From assembly GCA_012031565.1 (NCBI GenBank), contig JAAUUM010000019.1:1-32011 (forward strand): a stretch of DNA of 32,011 nucleotides. The letters are read 5' to 3'. The notes under the pieces are model-generated. The model was not told the DNA's origin and did not search any database. It saw nothing but the letters and a program-made list of their open reading frames with translations. The translations under genes were made by a program, and so were the position numbers. This stretch comes from Synechococcaceae cyanobacterium SM2_3_2 (GTDB lineage: Bacteria > Cyanobacteriota > Cyanobacteriia > Thermostichales > Thermostichaceae). Below, piece after piece: positions 1-7,653 of the stretch (its first letter is position 1; each line of letters begins with the position of its first letter).

Positions 1-865
1 AACAATTTATGATGAGCCCTGTTACTGTCCAGAAGTACCTCAATCAGGACCGAGACACTCAAGACCTAACCCCTCTTAAGCCTGGCCCCACTAAACCTGG
101 GAAACTATTCCCTCATCGAGACTTTATCGTCCAAATGGTAGCAGACCATCCCGATTGGACACTTCGTCAATACTGTGACTACCTTCTAGAGCATCTTGAA
201 ATCTATTCTAACATTGGTGGGATGTGTCAATTCCTGCAAAAGGAAAAACTCACTCTAAAAAAAAGACCTATCGTGGGGAGAAGGTTGCCACAGAACAAGA
301 GCAGCAACAAAGATTAGATTATTGGGACAGGATGAGAGATGTTCCGGTTGATAAACTTGTATTTATCGACGAAACAGGATTCTGGGTAGGGATGAGCCGG
401 GATGTAGCAAGAAGTTTATCTGGCAAAAAAACACTTTGTCTCAGGCAGTTCTACAAGGGCCGAAAGATGACACTCACTGGAGCAATAAAAAAGGAAGGAG
501 TTGTGGCAACAAGGCTTATCAAAGGTTCGATGAAGGGAAAAGACTTTCGGGCTTTTCTAGAAATAGACCTAATTCCAAAATTAGAGGGCGGCGAGGTAAT
601 TGTTATGGATAACCTAAGCAGTCATAAAATGGAAGGAATTAAAGAACTAGTTGAAGAGAAAGGGGCAAGGATTGAATATCTGCCGCCATACTCACCAGAC
701 TTTAATCCTATTGAGATGATGTGGTCAGTCATCAAAGCTTTTGTTCGCCTCTATTGCACACAAGGGATGGCAGCATTGGAGAAGCTGGTAGAAATAGGCT
801 TGTATTTGATTGAGACTTCATCCTTCAGTAACTGGTTTGCTAAGTGCTGCTACTGTGATAGCTAA
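1..865 (+). CDS. IS630-family transposase, partial, two frames joined by -1 frameshift
   Basis: The first frame (to a stop at 317) holds the end of the N-terminal helix-turn-helix (SPVTVQKYL) and the linker; in-frame codons for QF precede the first ATG at 9, so the protein begins outside the window. The second frame (224-865) holds the DDE catalytic core: FIDETGFW (first Asp), VMDNLSSHK (second Asp) and PDFNPIEMMW (Glu), ending in NWFAKCCYC, a usual IS630 C-terminus. The frames differ by -1 and overlap at an A8 run at 257-264, where the zero-frame codons are CTA AAA AAA AGA. That is an A_AAA_AAA slippery heptamer, so a fused product by programmed -1 frameshifting is likely, as in other IS630 members. 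The catalytic part looks intact. Confidence 0.8.
257..265 (+). promoter_or_regulatory. A8-G slippery site for -1 frameshifting in the IS630 transposase
   Basis: Eight consecutive A followed by G. In the upstream frame the ribosome reads AAA AAA AGA; slipping back one base gives AAA AAA AAG and enters the frame encoding the DDE domain. Both frames are open on either side and the downstream frame has no convincing start of its own. The alternative is a plain mutation in a homopolymer. Confidence 0.6.
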
Positions 866-881
866 TAAGTGAACAGGCTGT

Positions 882-1100
882 ACTGTAGGTGGGCACCGAT
901 TGCAGCAGGAAATGAACGTGGTCTTTGTCCACTCCGATTTCGATGAATTTAACCTCGTAGCATTTCTCGATATCTAGGCAAACTTCTCGCAATACATCAT
1001 CGACCTGTTTATCAAACACAGCCCGTCGATACTTCGCTGGAAACACTAGATAGTAAAGCAAAACCGTGACGTTATGGCTTTTGTGGATGTATTCACTCAT
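882..1100 (-). pseudogene. tnpA: IS200/IS605-family TnpA (HUH/Y1 transposase), 3' part missing
   Basis: The first 73 residues match the start of IS200-type TnpA: MSEYIHKSHNVTVLLYYLVF, then PAKYRRAVF and the metal-binding HUH motif in DHVHFL, ending at VPTYS. After that serine the frame runs into 13 unrelated residues and a stop at 840, within the IS630 end. The catalytic tyrosine, which lies near residue 125 in the family, is missing here. The break falls at a TA dinucleotide, so insertion of the IS630 element is the simplest cause; the remaining 3' half should lie beyond the left end of that element. The single-strand transposase is therefore inactive. Confidence 0.8.
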
Positions 1101-1112
1101 CTCTGCATTTTA

Positions 1113-1127
1113 CGCCGCAGAGCGGCG
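1113..1127 (-). repeat. Left-end hairpin of the IS200/IS605 element
   Basis: A perfect palindrome CGCCGC-AGA-GCGGCG just upstream of the tnpA start, flanked by AATTCCCC on the tnpA strand. IS200/IS605 elements carry short imperfect hairpins near both ends that TnpA binds as single-stranded DNA. Position, size and orientation fit the left-end hairpin. The exact left boundary should lie between this hairpin and about 1171, where the antitoxin frame begins to match its family. Confidence 0.6.
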
Positions 1128-1171
1128 GGGAATTGACCCATAGAGATTAAAAGCCATGCACAGCCTGTCCC

Positions 1172-1402
1172 TACCCCGACGATCTCCTCGTCACCTCTGG
1201 TCAATCCCCCCAAGAGTTAGAGGTCGAACTTGCCTTTCTCCTCGCAGCTAAACTCTTCGAACTTCGTCGCCTTTCTCTGGGCAAAGCTGCGGCCCTCTGC
1301 AATATGAAGAAATTACAGTTCATGTATGAGCTAGGGCGATTCCAGATTCCCGTCATCAACCTAGACGATGATCAAATCGCAGCCAAACTTCGTGATGACT
1401 AG
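1172..1402 (+). pseudogene. UPF0175-family antitoxin, N-terminus missing
   Basis: Conceptual translation from 1172 gives 76 residues, starting YPDDLLVTSG and ending DDDQIAAKLRDD, the typical body and C-terminus of UPF0175 antitoxins, including the helix-turn-helix region RLSLGKAAALC. There is no in-frame ATG or GTG before the conserved part, and an in-frame TAA lies at 1148-1150, so the first residues and the start codon have been lost, probably through the IS200 insertion just upstream. Its stop overlaps the toxin start (ATGACTAG), the usual layout of these operons. The family is known to pair with DUF3368 PIN-like toxins. Confidence 0.75.
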
Positions 1403-1888
1403 CGCCACCATCATTGCTGACAGTAGCCCTCTCATCTCGCTTGCCATCATTGAGCAGCTTGAACTGCTTTCGCAGCTTTATCAAAAAGTGCTTATCCCTC
1501 CAGCCGTTTGGGATGAGGTAGCTATTGACGGAGCTGGATTACCTGGATCACTAGCCGTAAGCCAAGCTGCCTAGTTAAAAATTCAGACCCCTGATCCCAG
1601 CATTCTTCAACCTCTTTCTATCCTCATCGATCGAGGAGAAGCTGAGACGATTGCTCTCGCTCAATCCATGTCAAGCTGCATGATCATGCTTGATGATGCC
1701 CGAGCCAGACCCGTCGCAGAGCGCTTAGGAATCCGCTGCATTGGAACGCTGAGGATTTTGCGTCGAGCCAAAAATGCGGGTCTGATTGCTGAAATCAAGC
1801 CTTATGTATGCAGTTGCAAAACAGCAGGATTTTTATTGCGCCCAAGCTTATAGAAGCAGTTTTACAAGATGTTGGCGAGCTAACCTAA
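1395..1888 (+). pseudogene. DUF3368 PIN-like toxin, decayed
   Basis: The ATG at 1395 overlaps the antitoxin stop. The first 59 residues (ATIIADSSPLISLAIIEQL, then PAVWDEV) match the start of DUF3368 toxins with the first acidic residue of the PIN active site. A TAG at 1572-1574 interrupts the frame; it continues in the same frame with DRGEAETIALAQ, MIMLDDARAR and AERLGIRCIGTLRIL, all expected further on. Near 1829 an extra T in a T run shifts the frame, and near 1846 a base is missing; correcting both restores LIEAVLQDVGELT and a TAA at 1886. With one nonsense codon (probably from Trp) and two frameshifts, the nuclease toxin is almost certainly dead. Confidence 0.75.
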
Positions 1889-1939
1889 TAAAACGTCTTG
1901 CAGGCTGCTCCTTCAAGCTATTACTTTTCGCACGTCAGC

Positions 1940-2497
1940 TCAAGGCTCACCCACCACCCAAAGATAGAGGGAATAACGGTTGATCACATCCGATACCGCC
2001 GCAGTCTGAGTCGGCAACCAGTCCCCCATGTCAAAACTGTGGGTCAAAATCCGGGATCCCGGCTTCAGTTCGGTCTGCAATTTGTGGCGGAGTTTGAGAT
2101 GAGCATCCGGCAACAGATAAGCCGTTACCACCGTTGCACTGGATAGATCGGTGGTCAGCAGATCTTGCACCTCAAACGTGACCTGATCGGTTAACCCCAG
2201 TTCCTCAGCCCTGGCCCGCGCCTCCCGGATCCGGTCGGGATCCAAATCCACCCCGACGCTTTTGGCCCCTCGTTGGGCGGCTGCCAGCGGGATCCGACCA
2301 TCCCCACAGCCCAAGTCGTAGAGGATATCGCCGGATCCCACCTGTCCTAAATCAAGCAGGGCTTCGATCACCAGGGGTAAGGTGCGGACGTAAGGGGCTA
2401 GATAGCCGGGGGGGAGGACAGGTTTGGGGAAGGGATCCCCAGGGCCAAATCCCTTGTTGCTGCGTTTGGGGCCGAGTGGCTGGTGGGGCTTGGTCAT
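1940..2497 (-). CDS. Class I SAM-dependent methyltransferase (protein-lysine methyltransferase-like)
   Basis: The protein is 185 aa when started at the ATG at 2497. That start overlaps the stop of the LysR gene as ATGA, which argues for translational coupling; an upstream extension in the same frame lies inside the LysR gene and is not family-like. Motif I for S-adenosylmethionine is LYDLGCGDGR (about residue 60), followed by the acidic loop GVDLDPDRI. A later stretch ending LKPGSRILTHSFDMGDW resembles the small FAM173/ATP synthase c-subunit lysine methyltransferases, so a protein lysine target is possible, but the substrate is inferred only. There is no membrane segment. The gene ends about 50 bases from the decayed toxin. 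Confidence 0.75.
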   Translation of the reverse strand: MTKPHQPLGPKRSNKGFGPGDPFPKPVLPPGYLAPYVRTLPLVIEALLDLGQVGSGDILYDLGCGDGRIPLAAAQRGAKSVGVDLDPDRIREARARAEELGLTDQVTFEVQDLLTTDLSSATVVTAYLLPDAHLKLRHKLQTELKPGSRILTHSFDMGDWLPTQTAAVSDVINRYSLYLWVVGEP

Positions 2498-3501
2498 AAC
2501 TTCGACTCCGAAAACGGTTCGATCAGCGGCAGCGGGGTCTTGACCCAATCGGATCCTGTCAACAGGCCATCCCGAAATAGGTGGGCAGCACGGGATTGAT
2601 AACGGTCGGGATTGTAGGCCAACCAAAGGATCCGTTTCACCTCTAGGCCCGCCACCGACAACTGAATCAGATCACCGCGATCCAACTCCGGCTTGACCGC
2701 TGAGCGAGATAAAAAGGCCACCCCCAAGCCTGCCTGAACCGCCCGTTTGATCGCCTCAATCGAACTCAATTCCACACTGGAGCGCAAGGTAGCGGGATCC
2801 ACACCGGCTTTGTGCAGGGCTCGATCCAAGGTCTGACGGGAGGAGGACTGGGCATCGAGGCTGATATAGCGGAGCTGCGACAGATCGGCCACCATGAGGG
2901 GAGTCAGGCTTGTCTTGGGATCCCGTTGGGCTAATAGGTCAATGCCGTGGGGATGGTCGCGGGCAGTGACCAGCACAAACTGATCTTGGGCAAAGGGGGT
3001 GACGGTCAAGCGGGGCCGCAATTCAGTGGGGATCTCGCCTCCAACGATGGCCAGATCCAATTCGCCACTGACCAGTTTGTGGGCAACCCGCCGAGTGGAT
3101 TGCACCAACAACTGCACTGAGATCTGAGGATAGCGATGCCAAAACTGGCCGATCAGGTGGGGCATGACATAGGTGCCCACCGTCTGGCTGGCTCCCAATA
3201 ACAGGATGCCGCGTTTCATTTCGTCCAGATCAGACAGGGCGCGGCTGGCCTCCTGGCAGAGCTTGAGGATGCGGTCGCCATACTCCACCAAGGTTTGTCC
3301 GGCCTCGGTAATGTAGACCTGTCGTCCGCCCCGGTTGAATAGCACCACCCCCAGTTGTCGCTCTAGGTTTTGCACCTGGAGGCTGACTGCTGGCTGAGAC
3401 AGATAGAGGCTATCCGCCGCCCGTCGAAAACTGCCATGCTGAGCGATCGCTCGCACAATAAGAAGCTGATCGAGCGTAAATAAGGGATCCTGCTCTGCCA
3501 T
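2494..3501 (-). CDS. rbcR: LysR-type transcriptional regulator, RbcR/Ycf30-like
   Basis: This is a 335-aa LysR-family DNA-binding activator. The N-terminal winged helix-turn-helix spans about residues 8-65 (LDQLLIVRAIAQHGSFRRAA, then LYLSQPAVSLQVQNLE). The effector-binding domain follows from about 95, with GASQTVGTYVMPHLIGQFW and the segment ELSSIEAIKRAVQAGLGVAF. This combination is close to RbcR/Ycf30, which controls RuBisCO genes in cyanobacteria and plastids; other cyanobacterial LysR proteins (CmpR, NdhR/CcmR) are related, so the exact paralogue is an inference. The C-terminus is longer and less familiar. The gene is the first of a two-gene unit, with the methyltransferase start overlapping its stop. 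No rbcL lies in the window. Confidence 0.8.
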   Translation of the reverse strand: MAEQDPLFTLDQLLIVRAIAQHGSFRRAADSLYLSQPAVSLQVQNLERQLGVVLFNRGGRQVYITEAGQTLVEYGDRILKLCQEASRALSDLDEMKRGILLLGASQTVGTYVMPHLIGQFWHRYPQISVQLLVQSTRRVAHKLVSGELDLAIVGGEIPTELRPRLTVTPFAQDQFVLVTARDHPHGIDLLAQRDPKTSLTPLMVADLSQLRYISLDAQSSSRQTLDRALHKAGVDPATLRSSVELSSIEAIKRAVQAGLGVAFLSRSAVKPELDRGDLIQLSVAGLEVKRILWLAYNPDRYQSRAAHLFRDGLLTGSDWVKTPLPLIEPFSESKL

Positions 3502-3591
3502 GATTTCTCGCTACTATTTTCCAACTGTATCTGCTGGAGCTGTGAATAACTTGAATAGGCACTTTTGAATGGGCACTTTGGGGCTGCCTTC

Positions 3592-4182
3592 TCACCGTTT
3601 AGCGCGGGACTCGATAGTCAACTCGGGGATCTCATCTAGCTCCATCGCCGTCAGATTATATTGCTCACAAACCAAACTCAGCCGCAGCGCTGCGGTTTCC
3701 ACCGTTTGGACGGCATGGGTCAGATTTCCTTGAAAATAGAGTAGGCGATTGGCCTGGGGCGTGATCTGCCCTACCTGCTTTTTGCCATGACTCAGCATCA
3801 ACTGCCCCCCCACCAAGGGATCCGGCACCTCAACATACAGCACACTGACCCAATCGGGCGGATTGACCGTCTTGCAATAGGAGCGCAAGCTGCGGTCGAT
3901 ATGGGGATCCACACGGGATCCCTGGGTCATCACCAGAGGATTGAGATAAAACGCATTGCAATCTGCCAACAGTAGCCGCTCTAGATAAGTCTCAAAAAAG
4001 GGAAATTGCTCCAAAACCTGAGGGATGCCTGAGCGACGAAACACCACCGAAAAGCCACGGGTGCCGATGAAATCTCGATTGAGATTATTGACGCTCAAAT
4101 AGGGGCAAGCCAAGATCCGACCCCGCAATCTTTTGAGCAGCTTGGGGGGAAAGACATCATCTTGAGATCGAAAGTAGGCCAC
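3592..4182 (-). CDS. 2-oxoglutarate/Fe(II)-dependent oxygenase (prolyl-4-hydroxylase-like fold)
   Basis: This is a 196-aa cytosolic enzyme. The iron triad is visible: H94 and D96 in VDPHIDRSL and H156 in GNLTHAVQTV, with R167 (AALRLSL) in the place that binds the 2-oxoglutarate carboxylate. The segment GGQLMLSHGKKQVGQI and the RLLYF strand before the distal histidine are typical of the jelly-roll core of P4Hc-like 2OG-Fe(II) oxygenases. The substrate cannot be read from the sequence. The gene stands about 90 bases upstream of the rbcR-like gene on the same strand and is preceded by three copies of a 13-base repeat. Confidence 0.8.
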   Translation of the reverse strand: MAYFRSQDDVFPPKLLKRLRGRILACPYLSVNNLNRDFIGTRGFSVVFRRSGIPQVLEQFPFFETYLERLLLADCNAFYLNPLVMTQGSRVDPHIDRSLRSYCKTVNPPDWVSVLYVEVPDPLVGGQLMLSHGKKQVGQITPQANRLLYFQGNLTHAVQTVETAALRLSLVCEQYNLTAMELDEIPELTIESRAKR

Positions 4183-4568
4183 GACACCCTAGTTAAGACA
4201 AAACTTAGTTTAAGACAAAAACCAGTTAAGACAAAATGCTGAAAGATGGGATCCCGGAATGGGGTTAGACCTTGACGGGACAGAGAAGGCAGGGGCATGG
4301 GTGGAAGTGCGGCCCCGAATAGGATTCAATAATTGGCCAACAATAACCGGCCATTAATTCTATCCCAGGTGCTCACCATTCGGAATAGCCCAACCACCCT
4401 GAAGGCATGATTAGTCAGGGATCCCGGCACTTTTTTGAGACCTTCTGAGTAAAACTCCGTTTCAACCGCGATCCTCAGTCATATTAAGATACTCTGAATC
4501 CTATGTCCTGATATACATAAGATAAGCTGCTAGTTAATGCTGAATTATCCTCCTCTAGCGACATCATT
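4183..4568. other. Divergent intergenic region between the 2OG oxygenase and sbcC
   Basis: No convincing open frame or RNA gene is seen in these bases. They hold the triple AGTTAAGACAAAA repeat next to the oxygenase start, two GGGATCC elements (near 4250 and 4419), a short imperfect hairpin around 4328-4359 (TTGGCC / GGCCATTAA), and an AT-rich stretch from 4480 on that probably contains the sbcC promoter. I could not assign -35/-10 boxes with confidence. Confidence 0.5.
4191..4236. repeat. Three direct copies of AGTTAAGACAAAA upstream of the oxygenase
   Basis: Copies begin at 4191, 4207 (with one extra T) and 4224, so they are spaced by 16-17 bases. They lie 9-54 bases upstream of the oxygenase start codon. 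They could be operator half sites or simply a short tandem duplication. Confidence 0.7.
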
Positions 4569-7500
4569 GTGATTCCTCTGCGGCTTACCCTGCACGATTT
4601 TCTCAGCTATCGCAGCGTGGATCTTGACTTATCTGGGATCCATACCGCTTGTATTTGTGGGGCCAATGGAGCTGGCAAATCTGCCCTGCTGGAAGCCCTC
4701 AGCTGGGGGATTTGGGGCCAAAGTCGAGCGGCCAATGATCAAGATTTGATTCGCAAGGGATCCACTACGGCGCGGGTGACGGTGGTGTATCGCTCTCAGG
4801 AGCAGATCTATCGGGTGATGCGCACTCGGGCACTGGGGGGAGGCATCAGCCTGGAATGGCAGATCCAAACGGAGCAGCAAGAAACTGGCCAGGGCTGGCG
4901 ATCGTTGACCCGACGGGGGGTCAAGGCCACTCAACTGGGGATCCAACAGCAGTTGCGGCTGGACTACGAAACGTTCATCAATTCCGCCTATCTCCGCCAG
5001 GGCAAGGCGGATGAATTTACCCTCAAGCGGGCGGGTGAGCGCAAGCAGATCTTGGCGGACATTCTGAAGCTGAGCCAGTACGACGACTTGGCGGAACGCT
5101 GCCGAGAGCAGGTCAAGCAGTATCGCACCGCCGCTGACCAGCTCCAGGGCAAGCTCGATCAACTCCAGCACCACCAAACCCACCAAACCCAACTGGAACA
5201 GCAGTACGCCCAGCTCCAACACAGTCGGATTGAAGGGGAGGCCACCCTCGCCACCACTCAAGCAGAACTGGAGCAGATCCGACAGCGGCGACAGGAGCGA
5301 AACAGACTGCAAGAACGCTATCAAGACCTGACACAACAATCGCAAACCATCGGCACCACTCTGCAAAACACTGAAACCCAGTGGCGGCAGCAACGGGATC
5401 GCCTGCATCAGATGGAAAGCCTGTTGAGCCAAAAAGACCAGATTCAATTGGGCTGTCAGCACTATCAACAGCTGCTTCAGCAAGACCAACAGCTCAATCA
5501 AGCCTTTGAACGCTACCAAAGTCTGAGCCAGCAACAGCGCAGCCTCCAGGCCCAACACCTCCAGCAGCAGCAGGATTACCAGACCCAACAGGGATCCCTG
5601 CGGCAAAAACTCCAACTTTTGCAAGCCACGGCCCAGGCTGATCAGGTGCTCTTGCAAGACCGAGAACGGATCCAAGAAGCTCTGCAATCCTTGCACCGTG
5701 CCCGCACCGCCCTCCAGAGCTGGGATCAACGCCAGCACCAGGCCACTCCATTACTGGCAAAAAGGGAACAACTGCGCCAGCAACAACAGCAGCAACACAG
5801 TCAGCTAATCGCCCGTCAGGCCCTACTTACTCAGCAGATCACCCAACTCGAACAGACGGCTGAGGAACAACAGGTGCGCCAAGCGGTAGGGATCCTGGAG
5901 GCCGATCTGGCGGTGCTGCAAGAGCGGTGGGACTATCGAGATCTGGTGATCGAAAAGCTGCAACAGAGACGTCTGTTTGTGGAAAACCTGCAAGAACGGC
6001 AGCGGGTATTGCAGCAGCAATGGCAACAGGTGGATGAGCGCCGCAGACTATTGGAGGGATCCCAGGATCAGGTCTGCCCCTTGTGCCAACAGTCGCTATC
6101 GGGTGGGCTGCATAGCCAAGTCTTGACCCGTCAATCGGAAGAGCAAGAGGAGCTAGAGACCGAGCTGTTTGTGATGCGAGAACAGTTGGCGGTGGCGGAT
6201 CGGGAGCTGGAGCTTTTGGAACGGGAGAAGCAGGCCCTTGATCGCCAATTGCAGGATTTTGACCAGCGGCAACAGCAAAAAGGCAGACTGCAACAACAGC
6301 TGGAGACTCAGCAGCAGGCCCAACAGCAGCTACTGGAGTGGCAGTCCCAGTTGCAGCATATTATTCAGGATCTAGAACACCTAGAGATCAGGGATCCCGA
6401 TCATCCCCTAACTCAGGTGGAGGCCGACCTGGCCAGCATTGGTTACAGCGATAAAGACCATGCCCTCTGTCGCAGCGAGGTGGAGCGGTGGCGGTGGGCC
6501 GAGGGCCGATGGGCAGAGTGGCAGAGAGTCCAGGCCCGCCAACAGGCGAATCAACAGCAGATGCACGCCTTAGAGCAGCAGATCGCCGCACTGGCTCAGG
6601 CTTACCAACAGCAGCAATCTGGAGCTGATGGCATTCTCTCTCGCTTAGCCACCCTCGAAGCAGCCTTAGCCGAGTTGAACTATAACCCCCATCAGCACCA
6701 CCATCTGCGGGGTCAACTCACCGCCGCTCAGGGCTGGATCCAGCGTTGGCACGATCTTCAGCAGGCAGCGCATCAGCATCCCACCCTAGAGGCACAAACC
6801 CAAGCCCTCCTCGCCGCTCTGCAACAGCAACGGCAGCATCTCTCCCAATCCAATCAACAATTGGCAGCGATCCACCAGCAGTTGAGCGGGATCCCGTCAG
6901 TGGCTCCGGTGGAGATGCAGCACAAAGAGCAGCTGTTGGCTCGTCAACGACATGAGTTAGATGGGATTTTGGCCCAGATCGGAGCTGTGCAAGAACGTCG
7001 CCAAACCTTGACCCAGCTCCAGCAGCAACAAGAGTCCTTGAGCCAAGAGATCCAATCCACCCGCCGCCAACTCCAGATCTATCAGGAACTGGCCACCGCC
7101 TATGGCCCCAACGGGATCCCGGCCATGATCATCGAAAACGTTCTGCCGGAGCTGGAGGCAGAGGCCAACCGCATCCTGGGGCGGCTGACTCATCATCAGT
7201 TGCATTTGCACTTCGCCACTCAGCGGGCCGGTCGTCGCACCGACAAGATGATCGATACCCTTGATATCTTGATCGCCGATCCTCGCGGCACGCGCCCTTA
7301 CGAAACCTATTCGGGCGGGGAAGCCTTTCGGATCAATTTTGCCATTCGGTTGGCCTTGTCTCAGCTGTTGGCTCGGCGCTCGGGATCCCGGCTGCAAACC
7401 TTAATGATCGATGAAGGGTTCGGCACCCAAGATCAGGCCGGACGCGACCAGTTGGTCAGCGCCATCAACACCATTGCCGCCGATTTCGCCTGTATTCTGG

Positions 7501-7595
7501 TCATCACCCATATCCCCAGCCTGCAAGACGCCTTTAGCCAGCGGATCGAGGTGGAACGCACCCCCCAGGGATCCCAGATTCATCGGGTGGGGTAG
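4569..7595 (+). CDS. sbcC: SbcC, Rad50-like SMC nuclease subunit
   Basis: This 1008-aa ATPase is the large subunit of the SbcCD (Rad50-Mre11-like) double-strand nuclease acting on DNA ends and hairpins. Walker A is GANGAGKS at about residues 31-38. Two very long glutamine-rich coiled coils flank the zinc hook CPLC (first Cys at residue 503). The ABC signature YSGGEAFRINFAIRLALSQL lies near 914 and Walker B LMIDEGFG near 945, followed by the D-loop and ITHIPSLQ. The length is normal for SbcC. The start is a GTG at 4569, which leaves almost nothing before the first strand (IPLRLTLHDFLSY), as usual. The nuclease partner gene sbcD is not in the window. CAG-rich coiled-coil DNA creates long spurious reverse-strand frames. 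Confidence 0.95.
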   Translation: MIPLRLTLHDFLSYRSVDLDLSGIHTACICGANGAGKSALLEALSWGIWGQSRAANDQDLIRKGSTTARVTVVYRSQEQIYRVMRTRALGGGISLEWQIQTEQQETGQGWRSLTRRGVKATQLGIQQQLRLDYETFINSAYLRQGKADEFTLKRAGERKQILADILKLSQYDDLAERCREQVKQYRTAADQLQGKLDQLQHHQTHQTQLEQQYAQLQHSRIEGEATLATTQAELEQIRQRRQERNRLQERYQDLTQQSQTIGTTLQNTETQWRQQRDRLHQMESLLSQKDQIQLGCQHYQQLLQQDQQLNQAFERYQSLSQQQRSLQAQHLQQQQDYQTQQGSLRQKLQLLQATAQADQVLLQDRERIQEALQSLHRARTALQSWDQRQHQATPLLAKREQLRQQQQQQHSQLIARQALLTQQITQLEQTAEEQQVRQAVGILEADLAVLQERWDYRDLVIEKLQQRRLFVENLQERQRVLQQQWQQVDERRRLLEGSQDQVCPLCQQSLSGGLHSQVLTRQSEEQEELETELFVMREQLAVADRELELLEREKQALDRQLQDFDQRQQQKGRLQQQLETQQQAQQQLLEWQSQLQHIIQDLEHLEIRDPDHPLTQVEADLASIGYSDKDHALCRSEVERWRWAEGRWAEWQRVQARQQANQQQMHALEQQIAALAQAYQQQQSGADGILSRLATLEAALAELNYNPHQHHHLRGQLTAAQGWIQRWHDLQQAAHQHPTLEAQTQALLAALQQQRQHLSQSNQQLAAIHQQLSGIPSVAPVEMQHKEQLLARQRHELDGILAQIGAVQERRQTLTQLQQQQESLSQEIQSTRRQLQIYQELATAYGPNGIPAMIIENVLPELEAEANRILGRLTHHQLHLHFATQRAGRRTDKMIDTLDILIADPRGTRPYETYSGGEAFRINFAIRLALSQLLARRSGSRLQTLMIDEGFGTQDQAGRDQLVSAINTIAADFACILVITHIPSLQDAFSQRIEVERTPQGSQIHRVG

Positions 7596-7653
7596 TCCAG
7601 TCGCCAGACCCCCAAGCCGCCAAAAAGCCATGCTAGTCTACCTGCTAGTCTAA

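Larger units (their letters stand above)
1..880 (+). mobile_element. IS630-family insertion sequence, left end outside the window
   Basis: A mobile element carrying an IS630-type DDE transposase in two frames. The reading frame is open at the left window edge, so the left terminus is not visible. The right boundary is placed at about 880 because the next two bases (881-882) are TA, the target dinucleotide duplicated by IS630/Tc1-mariner elements, and because the reverse-strand tnpA reading frame stops resembling its family exactly there. The terminal inverted repeats cannot be compared because only one end is present. There is no GGATCC in this segment, unlike the chromosome to its right, which fits recent arrival. 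Confidence 0.75.

Noticed and set aside
840-881. The last 13 codons of the tnpA frame as a native C-terminus
   Set aside because: They lie in the IS630 right end and do not resemble TnpA.
3410-3595. A 61-codon frame between the oxygenase and rbcR-like gene
   Set aside because: It overlaps the start of the LysR gene in another frame and has no recognisable features.
4629-5738. A 369-codon reverse-strand open frame, rich in Leu, inside sbcC
   Set aside because: It is the antisense of CAG/CAA-rich coiled-coil codons, which read as CTG/TTG leucine. sbcC itself is complete with all motifs.
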